From: Dryocola sp. LX212
GTDB lineage: Bacteria > Pseudomonadota > Gammaproteobacteria > Enterobacterales > Enterobacteriaceae
Direction: 5' to 3'
DNA: 64,000 bases
Assembly (NCBI GenBank): GCA_041504365.1
Contig: CP167917.1
Coordinates: 4,278,001-4,342,000 of the forward strand
Both the position numbers and the translations under genes were made by a program. The notes under the pieces were generated by a model. That model saw nothing but the letters and a program-made list of their open reading frames with translations, was not told the origin of the DNA and did not search any database. This document shows positions 40,707 to 51,279 of this stretch, in pieces (the first letter of the stretch is position 1; each line of letters begins with the position of its first letter).

Positions 40707-40979
40707 ATGTCCACAGCAAAACTGACACAGCAAGACATGACGGAAAGTGAGCAGCGCGAACTGAAAACGCTGCTCGACCGCGCGCGCATTGCAGAAGGCC
40801 GCACGCTGACCAACTCAGAAATCAACCACATCAAAAAAGAGTACAGCGATAAGCTGATGGCCGAGCGCGAACTTGCTGCTAAAAAAGCCCGCGCCCTGAA
40901 AAAGCAAAAAGCATTAAAACCTGATACCTCAGCGACCTACTCCTGGTCTGCTAATACACATATTCGTGGGAAGCGCTAA
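40707..40979 (+). CDS. yjbD: DUF3811 family protein YjbD
   Basis: The 90-residue, very basic and helical product matches E. coli YjbD, with the conserved MTESEQRELKTLLDRARIAEGR segment and the C-terminal YSWSANTHIRGKR. The middle (residues 45-70) is Lys- and Ala-rich and probably coiled. Function is unknown. AAGAGG lies upstream of the ATG. Confidence 0.88.
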   Translation: MSTAKLTQQDMTESEQRELKTLLDRARIAEGRTLTNSEINHIKKEYSDKLMAERELAAKKARALKKQKALKPDTSATYSWSANTHIRGKR

Positions 40980-41040
40980 TCTAGCGACTCAGAGAGGATA
41001 AAGTTGCTGTGGTTGCTGGCCGCAATGACGTCATTAGAAA

Positions 41041-41122
41041 AATAACCCGGAAAATCAATCCATTGATTTTCCTCTGCTAACCACAAAAAAGGAAAAACTA
41101 CGTTTTATCCTTCTTTGTCAGC
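41041..41122. repeat. 82-bp two-hairpin intergenic repeat, copy B
   Basis: This copy aligns without gaps to 71-152 at 72 of 82 positions. The first hairpin is intact (GAAAATCAAT/ATTGATTTTC at 41050-41071); the second has mismatches. The element begins just past the rluF stop and separates rluF from convergent yjbD, as copy A lies past ssb. Weaker similarity continues about 10 bases to the left of both copies. Confidence 0.75.
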
Positions 41123-41126
41123 AGCC

Positions 41127-42002
41127 TTAACGCCCTTTCTTCTTGCGCCCTGGCTGGGCAAAGCGTTTACGTGATGCCAGCTCTGCCGGGGTTTTTGCAC
41201 TGCTTTTCGGCCCGCTGACGACAGGTTTTTTGATCGCCGCAGCCGGTTTCGCCTTCGGTTTCTTCGCAGGCTTAGCCTCCGAAGAAGAATCTTCAATCAG
41301 CTTAAAGAGCTCCACCAGCTCGTCATCCGTCAGATCGCGCCATTCGCCCAGCGGCAGCCCTTTCATGCTGACGTTCATAATCCGGGTACGCTCAAGCTTC
41401 GTGACTTCATAGCCGAAGTGTTCGCACATGCGGCGAATCTGGCGGTTAAGCCCCTGCACCAGCGTAATGCGGAAAACAAACGGCGCTTCTTTCTTCACCT
41501 TACATTTCTTAGTGACGGTACCCAGCATCGGCACGCCCGCGCCCATGCCACGAATGAAGTCGTCTGTGACCGGCTTGTTTACCGTGACGATGTACTCTTT
41601 CTCGTGGTCGTTCCCGGCGCGAAGGATCTTGTTCACCAGATCGCCGTGGTTAGTGAGGAAGATCAGCCCCTGCGAGTCTTTATCCAGACGGCCAATCGGG
41701 AACACGCGTTTGCTGTGGTTCACGAAATCAACGATGTTGTCGCGTTCGGCGTCTTCCGTGGTGCTGACGATGCCCACCGGTTTATTCAGCGCTATCAGCA
41801 CCAAATCGTCTTCGTTACGGGGTTCGATAAGCTGACCGTTGACCTTCACCACATCGCCGGCAAAAACCTGATCGCCAATCGCGGCGCGCTTGCCGTTAAT
41901 AAAAACGTTTCCCTGTTCGATGTAGCGGTCGGCGTCGCGGCGCGAGCAGATGCCGCTCTCGCTGATGTATTTGTTCAGGCGAATGGATGAGTTGGTCAGC
42001 AT
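41127..42002 (-). CDS. rluF: 23S rRNA pseudouridine(2604) synthase RluF
   Basis: RluF makes pseudouridine at 2604 of 23S rRNA (and at U35 of tRNA-Tyr). The 291-residue product has an S4 RNA-binding domain ([26 protein letters not shown]) and the pseudouridine synthase domain with the catalytic Asp in [21 protein letters not shown] (about residue 107). The C-terminal tail is Lys-, Ala- and Pro-rich. I use the ATG at 42000-42002 ([12 protein letters not shown]), as in E. coli; the upstream open frame is unconserved. Confidence 0.96.
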   Translation of the reverse strand: MLTNSSIRLNKYISESGICSRRDADRYIEQGNVFINGKRAAIGDQVFAGDVVKVNGQLIEPRNEDDLVLIALNKPVGIVSTTEDAERDNIVDFVNHSKRVFPIGRLDKDSQGLIFLTNHGDLVNKILRAGNDHEKEYIVTVNKPVTDDFIRGMGAGVPMLGTVTKKCKVKKEAPFVFRITLVQGLNRQIRRMCEHFGYEVTKLERTRIMNVSMKGLPLGEWRDLTDDELVELFKLIEDSSSEAKPAKKPKAKPAAAIKKPVVSGPKSSAKTPAELASRKRFAQPGRKKKGR

Positions 42003-42182
42003 GGTTCCTCCGTAAAAAAACGGACTATACCTTACCCTTCGGACGTTGCGAACAGCCCAGCCACACTTTGCTTGATTATCTGGAGATTTCTCGCAAATGA
42101 GTAAAAGGCTTTGCGGCCCACCTTCCAATTTAGTTTTTACCCGGTTGAATGCCCCGGCCCCTACGGCTACTTTCCCGTTTCC

Positions 42183-42211
42183 TGTAGTCAACGTGTAATT
42201 TAAAAACTACA
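42183..42211 (+). promoter_or_regulatory. Candidate operator upstream of the toxin gene
   Basis: TGTAGT (42183-42188) and ACTACA (42206-42211) form an inverted repeat with a 17-base A/T-rich spacer that contains a likely -10 (GTAATTTAA), 8 bases before the toxin start. Antitoxins of this kind usually repress their own operon, so it is a good candidate operator; binding is not shown. Confidence 0.45.
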
Positions 42212-42218
42212 ATCATCT

Positions 42219-42536
42219 ATGAACGGACTCAAACAAACGGACGCCTACCGCCGCTGGGAGGCAAGCCTTAAAGATAAAGCAGCAAAAGCATACATCGCTG
42301 CGCGGCTGCATCGCCTCGTCGATGGCCTGACGGGGGATGTCAAACCTGTTGGCAGCGGTATTAGTGAACTTCGCATTCATTATGGCCCCGGCTATCGAAT
42401 CTATTTTCAGCAGCGTAACAGAACTATAGTTTTGCTTTTATGCGGCGGAACTAAACGCTCGCAGCAGCAGGATATCTTAATGGAAAAATATCTGGCCAGG
42501 ATTTGGATTGATGAGGAGCAAGAGGATGAAACTTAA
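42219..42536 (+). CDS. RelE/ParE (HigB-like) family toxin
   Basis: The 105-residue basic product matches the PF05973 phage-derived Gp49-like branch of RelE/ParE toxins. It has the strand-rich core DVKPVGSGISELRIHYGPGYRIYF (about residues 40-65) and TIVLLLCGGTKRSQQQDI, with conserved basic and aromatic residues. The family cleaves mRNA on the ribosome. It is followed by an overlapping antitoxin gene, the toxin-first order typical of HigBA-like and HI1419/HI1420-like loci. Toxicity has not been shown. It is absent from the corresponding E. coli K-12 site between rluF and yjbB. Confidence 0.85.
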   Translation: MNGLKQTDAYRRWEASLKDKAAKAYIAARLHRLVDGLTGDVKPVGSGISELRIHYGPGYRIYFQQRNRTIVLLLCGGTKRSQQQDILMEKYLARIWIDEEQEDET

Positions 42537-42813
42537 GATAACGGATTACGATTTTACTGCGGCACTGGTCGATGACGAAGCCATCGCCATTTTTATAGCC
42601 GATGCTCTTGAAACGGGCGATGCCGCACATATTGCGAACGCATTAGGTATTGTTGCGAGAACGAAAGGAATGGCTTCTATTGCCGCCGATACGGGCTTAT
42701 CCCGCGAGCAGCTTTATCGTTCCTTCAGCGAGGAAGGCAACCCCACCCTGAAAACTACGCTGGCCGTAATGAAGGCTTTGGGTATCGAGCTGACGGCTAA
42801 AATGCCGAAGTGA
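42526..42813 (+). CDS. Addiction-module antidote protein (HI1420-like antitoxin)
   Basis: The 95-residue product is the partner antitoxin, of the TIGR02684-type (downstream HI1420-like) family: an N-terminal part that probably contacts the toxin (KITDYDFTAALVDDEAIAIFIADALE) and a helix-turn-helix (ASIAADTGLSREQLYRSFSEEGNPTLKTTLAVMKALGIEL). It overlaps the toxin by 11 bases. I chose the ATG at 42526, with AGGAG and GAGG upstream; an ATG five codons earlier is possible. It should neutralise the toxin and repress the operon. Confidence 0.84.
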   Translation: MKLKITDYDFTAALVDDEAIAIFIADALETGDAAHIANALGIVARTKGMASIAADTGLSREQLYRSFSEEGNPTLKTTLAVMKALGIELTAKMPK

Positions 42814-42908
42814 ATGATTAACTACAGCTTACGGGCGACAAACATTTAGTTTGCCGCCCACCGAAGCGTTACTGTGGTTTGGCCGCGATCGCGGCTAATT
42901 GATAAACA

Positions 42909-44540
42909 CTAATATTCGTCCCGCTCGTCATCGTCGTCCGGCTGTTCCAGCACGCTGTAAGCGACAGCACAGAACAGCGAATTCAGACGTTTCATGTCCC
43001 CCAGCAGCCCCAGGTGCAGCGAACTGGTTTCGATGCTCTGCACGTTTTGCTGATGGAGGCGATCGACGTGCGCATGGGAGTAGCGGCGGTTCAGAATCCT
43101 GAAGCGGTGTTTGTTACGACGCAAACGACGGGCGCTGTTAACGTCCCCAGAGAAGAACACCGACAGGCTCAGCTTCAGGTTGCTGGTCAGCTGTTGAAGC
43201 AGGGTATCCAGCTCCGTCAGGCCATCCGGGGAAAACGCCCGGCGTGCGGAGAGAGATTTGTCGGCAACCTCGCTACCCATACGCTCGATGATATCCGCGG
43301 CCTGTTCGAGATTCAGCGACATCTCGATAATCTCCGCCCAGCGGCGGGATTCTATTTCAGCCAGATCCTCTTTTTGCATCTGTGCCATGTACAGTTTGAT
43401 GGCGGTATAAAGCACGTCTACGTCATCGGCCAACTTGCGCAGCTCCTTCTCCTGACGCGGTTCGCCGTGCATCACTTTGCTCCACGTCTCCAGCATCTGC
43501 TCAAGCACGTCCCCCATGCGTAACGTTTCACGGGCGGCATTCGACAGGCCAAGCGCAGGCGTATCCAGCGCCGTCGGATCGAGGTGTTTCGGCTTCATGC
43601 GCCCATCGATTTCCGGCGCTTCGCTGATTACGCGGCGGCAGAAGCGCGCCATTGGCTCGGCGAACGGCACCATCGCAAGACAGCGAATGAGGTTGTAGAA
43701 AACATGGAAGTAGATCACCAGCTCAGATTCAGGGAGCGGCAAATGATGCATCCAACGGGCCAGGATATGCACGAACGGCAGGACGATTAAACTGCCCACC
43801 AGCTTGAACAGCAGGCTGCCAAGCGCAACGCGGCGGGCGGCGGCATTGGCGGCGCTATTGTTAATCATCGCCAACAGCCCGGAACCGAGATTCGCGCCGA
43901 TGACCAGACAAAGCGCAACGTCAAAGGAAATCACGCCCGTCGAGGTTAATGTCGCGGTCAGCAGCACGGCTGCAAGGCTGGAGTAGCTGATGATGGCAAA
44001 CATTGCGCCAATCAGCGCATCAAGCATGATATCGCCGGTTAGGGAAGCGAAGATCACCTGCACGCCGGAGGCCTGAGTGATAGGCGTCACGGCGGCCACG
44101 ATCAGCTCCAGCGCCTGCAAAATTAAACCCAGTCCAATCGCTACCCGCCCCAGCTGCCCCGCGCGGGACTGCTTACGGCTGAGAAAAAATATCACCCCGA
44201 CGAAAATCAGCAGCGGCGAAAGCCACGAGAGATCGAACGTCAGCACGCGCGCCATCAGCGCTGTACCCACGTCGGCCCCAAGCACAATCACCAGAGCAGG
44301 CGTTAGCGCGACGAGATCCTGAGCCACAAAAGAGGTGACCAGCATAGTGGTGGCATTACTGCTCTGGACAAGCGCGGTAACGCCAATGCCCGCACAGAAA
44401 GCGAGCGGTTTTTTTTCAACGCTGCGGCTAAGCACACTACGGAGATTGGCGCCGTAAACGCGCATGATCCCGGTGCGCACAATGTGCGTCCCCCAGACCA
44501 ATAGCGCCACCGCAGAAAGCAGATGCAGTAAAGTAAGCAC
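42909..44540 (-). CDS. yjbB: Na/Pi cotransporter family protein YjbB
   Basis: YjbB has the two Na+/phosphate-cotransporter (PF02690) repeats, each with a conserved QSSNATTM- or SYSSLAAVLL-type turn (about residues 60 and 190), nine or so membrane segments, and a cytosolic C-terminal PhoU-like domain (about residues 345-500). In E. coli it is linked to phosphate export. The 543-residue product is full length. It converges on the toxin-antitoxin pair. Confidence 0.94.
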   Translation of the reverse strand: MLTLLHLLSAVALLVWGTHIVRTGIMRVYGANLRSVLSRSVEKKPLAFCAGIGVTALVQSSNATTMLVTSFVAQDLVALTPALVIVLGADVGTALMARVLTFDLSWLSPLLIFVGVIFFLSRKQSRAGQLGRVAIGLGLILQALELIVAAVTPITQASGVQVIFASLTGDIMLDALIGAMFAIISYSSLAAVLLTATLTSTGVISFDVALCLVIGANLGSGLLAMINNSAANAAARRVALGSLLFKLVGSLIVLPFVHILARWMHHLPLPESELVIYFHVFYNLIRCLAMVPFAEPMARFCRRVISEAPEIDGRMKPKHLDPTALDTPALGLSNAARETLRMGDVLEQMLETWSKVMHGEPRQEKELRKLADDVDVLYTAIKLYMAQMQKEDLAEIESRRWAEIIEMSLNLEQAADIIERMGSEVADKSLSARRAFSPDGLTELDTLLQQLTSNLKLSLSVFFSGDVNSARRLRRNKHRFRILNRRYSHAHVDRLHQQNVQSIETSSLHLGLLGDMKRLNSLFCAVAYSVLEQPDDDDERDEY

Positions 44541-44624
44541 ACTTTCTCCTGGTTAGTTAGATCGGAAATTCCTTCTCTTTCGAGTATATACGGATTGGCG
44601 ACAATAAGGGGGCGGGAGGCATTT

Positions 44625-44696
44625 GTGGGGTGGATAAGCGCAAGCGTCATCCACCGTTGAAATGTTGTCGGGAGAGCTGGCGCTTACCCGACCTGC
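44625..44696. repeat. BIME between yjbB and metH
   Basis: Two opposed REP units (44627-44656 and 44667-44696); the second is diverged (GTCGGG/CCCGAC). It occupies the gap between the metH stop and the yjbB start. Confidence 0.8.
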
Positions 44697-44702
44697 AAAA
44701 TA

Positions 44703-47700
44703 TCAGTCTGCGTCGTACCCCAGGTTCGGGGCCAGCCAGCGTTCGACGTCCGTCACGGACATGCCTTTACGACGGGCGTAGTCCTCAACCTGATCGCGCT
44801 GAATTTGTGCTACGGCGTAGTACTTGCTGTCCGGGTGGCTGAAGTACCAGCCGGAAACCGACGCGCCCGGCCACATGGCGTAGGATTCGGTCAGCTTCAT
44901 GCCAATGACGTTTTCGACGTCCAGCAGTTCCCAGATGGTGGCCTTTTCGGTGTGTTCCGGACAGGCCGGATAGCCGGGAGCAGGACGGATCCCCTGGTAG
45001 TTCTCGCGGATCAGCTCTTCGTTGCTGAGGTTTTCCGTCGGCGCATAGCCCCAGTAAACCTTACGCACCCGCTCATGCAGATATTCCGCAAAGGCTTCCG
45101 CCAGACGGTCCGCCAGCGCCTTTAGCATGATTTTGTTGTAATCATCGTGCTGCGCCTCATAGGCATCCGCGAGCGCGTCTTCTTCCATACCGCCCGTGAC
45201 GGCAAAGGCACCAATGTAATCCGCTTTCCCACTGCTTTTTGGCGCAACGAAATCGGCCAGGCAGTAGTTGGCGAAACCCACCTTCTCCGTTTGCTGGCGA
45301 AGGTGATGCGCGACGGTCAGCACGCGCGTTCGCGTCTCATCGCGATAAATTTCTATGTCATCCACAACGCGGTTAGCCGGGAACAGCCCCACTACGCCGC
45401 GCGGGTTGAGGGCTTTTTCCGCGTGAAGCTTGTCGAGCATTTCGTTAGCGTCTTTGAACAGGCGCTGCGCCTCTTCGCCTACCACCTCATCTTCAAGGAT
45501 GCGCGGGTATTTGCCAGCCAGCGACCAGGTCATGAAGAACGGCGTCCAGTCGATGTAGTTGCGCAGCGTTTCGATACTGGCCGTCACTTCCTGCACGCCC
45601 AGACGATGGGCGACCGGCGGCGTATAGCTTGACCAGTCGAAGGCCAGATCGTTTTCACGGGCTGCGGCAAGCGTGACCGGCGGAGTACGCGGTTTCTTGC
45701 GGGCGTGCTGGGTACGCACGGTTTCGTACTCTTTACGCGTGCGGGCAACAAAATCATCGTACTGCGTCGAGGAAAGCAGGGCGGAGACCACGCCTACGGT
45801 ACGCGAGGCGTTCTGCACGTAGACCGTTGGGCCGCTGTAGTTCTGCTCGATTTTCACCGCCGTGTGCGCTTTGGACGTTGTCGCCCCGCCAATCAGCAGC
45901 GGCAGCGTGAAGCCCTGGCGCTCCATCTCTTTGGCAACGTTGACCATTTCGTCCAGCGACGGGGTGATAAGCCCGGACAGGCCGATGATATCCGCCCCCA
46001 CTTCGCGGGCAGTTTTGAGGATTTTCTCCCCCGGCACCATTACGCCAAGGTCGATGATTTCGTAGTTGTTACACTGCAGCACGACGCCAACAATGTTTTT
46101 ACCGATGTCGTGAACGTCGCCTTTTACGGTAGCGAGGACGATTTTGCCGTTGGTCGAGCCTTTCTCTTTGCTGGCTTCAATGTACGGTTCGAGATAGGCC
46201 ACTGCCTGCTTCATGACTCGGGCAGACTTCACCACCTGCGGAAGGAACATTTTCCCTTCTCCGAACAGATCGCCTACCACGTTCATGCCGGCCATCAGCG
46301 GCCCTTCAATAACCTCAATCGGGCGCGCGGCCTGCTGGCGGGCCTCTTCGGTATCCAGTTCGATAAATTCGGTGATGCCTTTGACCAGCGAGTAGGAGAG
46401 GCGTTTTTCGACGTCCCAGCTGCGCCATTCCGCCTGCTGAGCGTTGGCGGTGTCGTCGCTTTTGGTCCCGCGATATTTCTCTGCCAGATCCAGCAGGCGC
46501 TCGGTGCTGTCGTCGCGGCGGTTAAGAATCACATCTTCTACCGCGTCGCGCAGCTCCTGCGAGAGGTCGTCATAAATCGCCAGCTGCCCGGCGTTAACGA
46601 TCCCCATGTCCATGCCGTTACGGATGGCGTAGTAAAGGAACACGGCGTGAATCGCCTCGCGCACCGGGTCGTTGCCCCGGAAGGAGAACGACACGTTCGA
46701 CACGCCGCCTGAAATCATCGCATGCGGCAGCTCGCGCTTAATGTCTTCACAGGCGCCGATGAAGTCCTGAGCATAGTTATTGTGTTCTTCGATGCCCGTC
46801 GCCACCGCGAAAATGTTCGGGTCAAAGATAATATCTTCCGGCGGGAAGCCGACCTCTTCGGTCAAAATCTTGTAGGCGCGGCGGCAAATTTCGATTTTAC
46901 GCGCGCGGGTATCCGCCTGCCCCTCTTCGTCAAAGGCCATCACCACCATCGCGGCGCCGTAGCGACGCACCAGTTTCGCATGGTGGATAAACTGCTCGAC
47001 CCCCTCTTTCATGGAGATGGAGTTAACGATGCCCTTGCCCTGGATGCACTTAAGGCCCTTTTCGATGACGTCCCATTTAGAGGAGTCGATCATGATCGGC
47101 ACACGGGCGATGTCCGGCTCGCCGGCAATCAGGTTCAGGAAGCGCACCATCGCCGCCTCGGCGTCGAGCATCCCTTCGTCCATGTTGATATCGATGATCT
47201 GCGCGCCGCTTTCGACCTGCTGGAGAGCAACTTCCAGCGCTTCGTTGTATTTCTCTTCTTTGATCAGCCGCTTAAATTTAGCGGAGCCGGTGACGTTGGT
47301 CCGCTCGCCGACGTTCACAAACAGGCTGTCCGCGCCGATATTTAGCGGTTCAAGCCCCGCCAGACGGCAGGCAACCGGCAGCTCAGGCAGCCTGCGGGGC
47401 GCAACGCCTTCAACCGCCCTGCTCATCGCCGCGATGTGTTCGGGCGTGGTGCCGCAGCAGCCGCCGACGATATTCAGGAAGCCCGCCTGCGCCCACTCGC
47501 CAATCTGCTCGGCCATAGTGTTGGCATCCAGATCGTACTCGCCAAAGGCGTTAGGCAGACCCGCATTCGGGTGGGCGGTGACGTAACATTCCGCAATGCG
47601 CGACAGCTCGGCGACGTACTGACGCAGTTCGTCCGGCCCCAACGCGCAGTTCAGACCAAAGGTCAGCGCGTCCGCGTGGCGCAGGGAGTTATAGAACGCT

Positions 47701-48386
47701 TCTGTCGTCTGTCCGGAAAGGGTGCGGCCAGACGCATCGGTTATCGTGCCGGAAATCATGATTGGCAAATCGACGCCCAGCGCTTCAAATTCAGCTTTTA
47801 CGGCAAAGATTGCCGCTTTGGCGTTCAGGGTATCGAACACCGTTTCGATCATAATCAGGTCAACGCCGCCTTCCACCAGCGCGCGGGTGGATTCGCGATA
47901 GGCGTCCACCAGCTGGTCAAAGGTGACGTTGCGAAATGCGGGATCGTTAACGTCCGGTGAGATAGAGGCCGTGCGGTTAGTTGGGCCCAGTACCCCCGCA
48001 ACATAGCGCGGTTTTTCAGGCTGACGGGCCGTCCACTCATCGGCACAGGCGCGGGCCAGCTTTGCGGCTTCGTAGTTGATTTCCGCCGACAGGGACTCCA
48101 TCTGGTAATCCGCCATCGCGATGGTCGTGGAGTTGAAGGTGTTGGTTTCGACGATGTCGGCACCCGCTTCAAAGTAGGCATAGTGGATCGCGGCGATAAT
48201 TTCCGGTTTGCTCAGCACCAGAAGGTCGTTGTTACCCTTCAGATCGGACGGCCAGTCCGCAAAGCGTTCACCACGGAAATCGCTCTCTTCAAGACGGTAG
48301 CTCTGGATCATCGTGCCCATGCCACCATCCAGTACCAGAATGCGTTCTTGCAACTGCTTGTGCAGTTTTTCTACTTTGTTGCTCAA
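44703..48386 (-). CDS. metH: Cobalamin-dependent methionine synthase MetH
   Basis: MetH transfers a methyl group from methyltetrahydrofolate to homocysteine through methylcobalamin. The 1227-residue product has the E. coli length and four modules in order: homocysteine domain with zinc ligands in GLNCALG and [10 protein letters not shown]; folate domain (about 355-640); cobalamin domain with the DxHxxG motif in [11 protein letters not shown] (axial His at about 759) and [14 protein letters not shown]; and the C-terminal activation domain that binds S-adenosylmethionine ([12 protein letters not shown], about 1134). It is divergent from iclR and is probably MetR-activated. Confidence 0.98.
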   Translation of the reverse strand: MSNKVEKLHKQLQERILVLDGGMGTMIQSYRLEESDFRGERFADWPSDLKGNNDLLVLSKPEIIAAIHYAYFEAGADIVETNTFNSTTIAMADYQMESLSAEINYEAAKLARACADEWTARQPEKPRYVAGVLGPTNRTASISPDVNDPAFRNVTFDQLVDAYRESTRALVEGGVDLIMIETVFDTLNAKAAIFAVKAEFEALGVDLPIMISGTITDASGRTLSGQTTEAFYNSLRHADALTFGLNCALGPDELRQYVAELSRIAECYVTAHPNAGLPNAFGEYDLDANTMAEQIGEWAQAGFLNIVGGCCGTTPEHIAAMSRAVEGVAPRRLPELPVACRLAGLEPLNIGADSLFVNVGERTNVTGSAKFKRLIKEEKYNEALEVALQQVESGAQIIDINMDEGMLDAEAAMVRFLNLIAGEPDIARVPIMIDSSKWDVIEKGLKCIQGKGIVNSISMKEGVEQFIHHAKLVRRYGAAMVVMAFDEEGQADTRARKIEICRRAYKILTEEVGFPPEDIIFDPNIFAVATGIEEHNNYAQDFIGACEDIKRELPHAMISGGVSNVSFSFRGNDPVREAIHAVFLYYAIRNGMDMGIVNAGQLAIYDDLSQELRDAVEDVILNRRDDSTERLLDLAEKYRGTKSDDTANAQQAEWRSWDVEKRLSYSLVKGITEFIELDTEEARQQAARPIEVIEGPLMAGMNVVGDLFGEGKMFLPQVVKSARVMKQAVAYLEPYIEASKEKGSTNGKIVLATVKGDVHDIGKNIVGVVLQCNNYEIIDLGVMVPGEKILKTAREVGADIIGLSGLITPSLDEMVNVAKEMERQGFTLPLLIGGATTSKAHTAVKIEQNYSGPTVYVQNASRTVGVVSALLSSTQYDDFVARTRKEYETVRTQHARKKPRTPPVTLAAARENDLAFDWSSYTPPVAHRLGVQEVTASIETLRNYIDWTPFFMTWSLAGKYPRILEDEVVGEEAQRLFKDANEMLDKLHAEKALNPRGVVGLFPANRVVDDIEIYRDETRTRVLTVAHHLRQQTEKVGFANYCLADFVAPKSSGKADYIGAFAVTGGMEEDALADAYEAQHDDYNKIMLKALADRLAEAFAEYLHERVRKVYWGYAPTENLSNEELIRENYQGIRPAPGYPACPEHTEKATIWELLDVENVIGMKLTESYAMWPGASVSGWYFSHPDSKYYAVAQIQRDQVEDYARRKGMSVTDVERWLAPNLGYDAD

Positions 48387-48421
48387 CTCAGGCTCCCGGG
48401 GACTTAACGGATCGTTGCGGT

Positions 48422-48512
48422 GCGAAATAGTTCATAACCGGCGAAAAGGCCAGCGGCCCATACTGGCATAAGTTACCGGAGGGTAAAAGATATCAAACAT
48501 GAGACATGTTCA
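48422..48512 (-). promoter_or_regulatory. MetR-like sites in the metH-iclR intergenic region
   Basis: Two matches to TGAA-N5-TTCA are seen: GCGA-AATAG-TTCA at 48422-48434 and TGAG-ACATG-TTCA at 48500-48512. E. coli metH is activated by MetR from this same region, so the assignment is likely though unproven. Confidence 0.55.
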
Positions 48513-48562
48513 ACTGACTGCTCCGATGAGTGGCGCGCTGGTTGCATTATCGCCAAATAAAA

Positions 48563-48577
48563 CGAAAATGATTTCCA
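48563..48577 (+). promoter_or_regulatory. IclR autoregulatory operator
   Basis: CGAAAATGATTTCCA matches the IclR consensus TGGAAATNATTTCCA at 12 of 14 defined positions. It lies about 24-38 bases upstream of the iclR start, the place expected for autorepression. Confidence 0.75.
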
Positions 48578-48600
48578 CGATATGAAAAAAGGAGTCTGCT

Positions 48601-49434
48601 ATGGTCGCTGCCGTTCCCGCCAAACGTGGTAAAAAGCCTCGCGCTGCCACCGCCGCTGCCCCGCAGCCAACCGGGCAGGTCCAGTCCTTAACCCGCGGCC
48701 TGAAGCTGCTGGAGTGGATTGCCGAATCCCACGGCAGCGTGGCGCTCACCGAGCTTGCCCAGCAGGCCGGACTCCCTAACTCCACTACGCATCGCCTGCT
48801 GACTACCATGCAGCAGCTCGGCTTCGTGCGCCAGACCGGCGACCTCGGCCACTGGACGATTGGCGCCCATGCGTTTGTCGTCGGCAGCAGCTTCCTGCAA
48901 AGCCGCAACCTGCTGGCAATCGTCCACCCGATGCTGCGTAAACTGATGGAAGATTCAGGCGAAACGGTAAACCTGGCCGTGCTCGACCACAGCGACCACC
49001 AGGCCATTATTATCGACCAGGTGCAGTGCACCCAGCTGATGCGCATGTCGGCCCCTATCGGCGGGAAGTTACCGATGCATGCCTCAGGCGCGGGGAAGGT
49101 ATTTCTGGCGAACTTAAGTGACGATGAGGTGGGCACTCTGCTGCACCGCAAGGGGCTGCACAGCTACACTCCGGCGACGCTGACGTCACCTTTGCATCTT
49201 AAAGAAGATCTGGCCCAGACGCGTAAACGCGGCTATTCGTTCGATGACGAAGAGCACGCGCTGGGTCTGCGCTGCGTGGCGGCGTGTATTTTTGACGAGC
49301 ACCATGAGGCGTTTGCCGCCATTTCCATTTCGGGGCCGATTTCACGCGTCACCGACGACCGCGTGACGGAGCTGGGCGCGCTGGTCATTAAAGCGGCGAA
49401 AGAGATCACTCAGGCGTACGGTGGCGGGCGCTAG
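48601..49434 (+). CDS. iclR: Glyoxylate bypass repressor IclR
   Basis: IclR represses the aceBAK operon and itself; glyoxylate and pyruvate affect its binding. The 277-residue product has the winged helix ([31 protein letters not shown], about residues 40-70) and the C-terminal ligand domain ([10 protein letters not shown]-like core and [15 protein letters not shown]). Its TAG stop shares a CTAG palindrome with the convergent aceK stop, so the two coding regions overlap by 4 bases. Confidence 0.97.
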   Translation: MVAAVPAKRGKKPRAATAAAPQPTGQVQSLTRGLKLLEWIAESHGSVALTELAQQAGLPNSTTHRLLTTMQQLGFVRQTGDLGHWTIGAHAFVVGSSFLQSRNLLAIVHPMLRKLMEDSGETVNLAVLDHSDHQAIIIDQVQCTQLMRMSAPIGGKLPMHASGAGKVFLANLSDDEVGTLLHRKGLHSYTPATLTSPLHLKEDLAQTRKRGYSFDDEEHALGLRCVAACIFDEHHEAFAAISISGPISRVTDDRVTELGALVIKAAKEITQAYGGGR

Positions 49435-51173
49435 CCCGCCGCTTTTAAATCTGCGAAGCGCTGGCAGAAACGCTGGCGGCGCCGATAAGCGTAGACATCT
49501 TCTACGTGCCCATTGCGGATACGCTCCTGTAATGCACGCCAGTAGCTGGCCTGGAAAAGGTCACCGTGCATTTCATCAAACAGCGGACGGATGCGCGGGT
49601 CGGCACAGAGATAGTGGCGAAACTCCTCGGGAAACACATCCCCCGGCGAGACGCTGTACCAGGGCTCGGCGGACAGCTCATCCTCCGGGTAGCGCGGCGG
49701 CGGTATATCGCGGAAGTTGACTTCCGTCATGTAGCAAATCTCGTCGTAATCATAGAAAACCACCCGGCCATGGCGCGTCACGCCAAAGTTTTTAAACAGC
49801 ATATCGCCCGGGAAAATGTTCGCGGCGGCAAGCTGGCGGATGGCATTGCCGTACTCTTCAACTGCATCCCGCAGCTGCTGCCCTTCCACCCTCTCCAGCC
49901 ACAGGTTCAGCGGCACCATCCGGCGTTCAATGTAGAGATGGCTGATGGCAATACGGTCGCCCAGATCGGTGAGTTTTTCGGGCGCTTCTTCCTGTAGCAG
50001 CGCCAGCAGCGGGGCGCTTATCTGGCGTTTATCCAGCACGAAGTTTTCAAACTCCTGGGTGTCCGCCATACGCCCGACGCGGTCATGTTCTTTGACCAGC
50101 TGATAGCAGGCCCGGACGCGCTCGGCGGTGACCTCTTTTTGCGGGGCAAACCTGTCTTTAATCACCTTAAACACCCGGTCATATCCCGGCAGCGTAAAGA
50201 CCAGCATCACCATGCCGCGTATGCCTGGAGCCTCGATAAACTGTTCATCGGTGGCGGAGATATAGCTGAGGTATTCGCGGTAGCTTTCCGTTTTGCCGTG
50301 TTTCTGACAGCCAATCGCCATATACAGCTCGGCGGTGGTTTTACCCGGCAGAAGCTCGCGCAGCCATTCAACAAGCGCTGCCGGCAGCGGGGCGTATACC
50401 ATGAAATAGGAGCGGGCAAAGCCAAACACGATGCTCGCCTCGCTGGCGCTGGTCAGGCAGGTATCCACAGCCAGCCGCCCGTCGTCGGTGCGATGGATCG
50501 GCAACAGAAACGGCATTTTTCCCTCGGGCAGCACCAGTTTGCCTACCAGCCAGGCCGCTTTGTTACGATAGAAAAGCTCGTTGGCCACTTCCAGCTGCGC
50601 ATGGCGCAAAGCATCGGCACCAAATGTTTCATTGAGGTTCGCAACGATATAGCCCGCGTCACGCGTCAGATCCTGCCAGGGCAGCCGCAGCGGTAAATCG
50701 TTGAGCATGTTCCTTAGCATCGGCTGCCAGCCCAGGCCGGGAGTAAAGGATTTAGAGAGCGGACGTGGAAGAGTACGAAAGCGCCCTTCGGCCTGGGAGC
50801 TGAAAATAAAAAGCCGCTCGGGCGTCAGCGAACGGTGGTCAAATAACCGGCAATAGACGGAGTTAAAGAAACTCTCTGCAATCTCGAAGCGAGGGTAATC
50901 CGGTAATAAACTGGTGTACTGCTCCTTCACGCGCAGCAGGAAATCCGCATCCGCGCTTTCACTCCCGGTGATACACCGCAGCTGTTCAACAACCAGCCCG
51001 ACGTGGTGGTCGTAAAGATGGATACGGCTTTTCATCGCCAGCTGCACGGCGTGCCAGTCAGCCTGTTCGAAGCGCTGCTGGGCACCGGCGGTGATCTCCA
51101 GAAAACGGCCATACTGCGCGTCAAAGCCCTGCAAGATGGTATGGGCAATTAACAGCTCTCTCCGGCGTACCAT
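49431..51173 (-). CDS. aceK: Isocitrate dehydrogenase kinase/phosphatase AceK
   Basis: AceK adds and removes phosphate on isocitrate dehydrogenase, diverting isocitrate to the glyoxylate bypass on acetate. The 580-residue product matches the family: an N-terminal regulatory domain ([32 protein letters not shown]) and a kinase-like C-terminal domain with [22 protein letters not shown] (about residue 455). It is the third gene of aceBAK, separated from aceA by a BIME that should keep its expression low. Confidence 0.97.
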   Translation of the reverse strand: MVRRRELLIAHTILQGFDAQYGRFLEITAGAQQRFEQADWHAVQLAMKSRIHLYDHHVGLVVEQLRCITGSESADADFLLRVKEQYTSLLPDYPRFEIAESFFNSVYCRLFDHRSLTPERLFIFSSQAEGRFRTLPRPLSKSFTPGLGWQPMLRNMLNDLPLRLPWQDLTRDAGYIVANLNETFGADALRHAQLEVANELFYRNKAAWLVGKLVLPEGKMPFLLPIHRTDDGRLAVDTCLTSASEASIVFGFARSYFMVYAPLPAALVEWLRELLPGKTTAELYMAIGCQKHGKTESYREYLSYISATDEQFIEAPGIRGMVMLVFTLPGYDRVFKVIKDRFAPQKEVTAERVRACYQLVKEHDRVGRMADTQEFENFVLDKRQISAPLLALLQEEAPEKLTDLGDRIAISHLYIERRMVPLNLWLERVEGQQLRDAVEEYGNAIRQLAAANIFPGDMLFKNFGVTRHGRVVFYDYDEICYMTEVNFRDIPPPRYPEDELSAEPWYSVSPGDVFPEEFRHYLCADPRIRPLFDEMHGDLFQASYWRALQERIRNGHVEDVYAYRRRQRFCQRFADLKAAG

Positions 51174-51190
51174 TCTTAGCCCCTTTCAGT

Positions 51191-51262
51191 TGTAAGGCAG
51201 AAAAGCGCAGCGTCTTCCACCTTCTTAAAAGTGGCGGATGACGCGCTGCTTATCCGCCCTAC
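51191..51262. repeat. BIME between aceA and aceK
   Basis: Two opposed REP units, a diverged one (51192-51221) and a near-consensus one (GTGGCGGATGACG...CTTATCCGCCCTAC at 51231-51262). E. coli also carries REP between aceA and aceK, where it reduces aceK expression and stabilises aceBA mRNA. Confidence 0.88.
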
Positions 51263-51279
51263 GCTTTCCTGGGAGTTGC

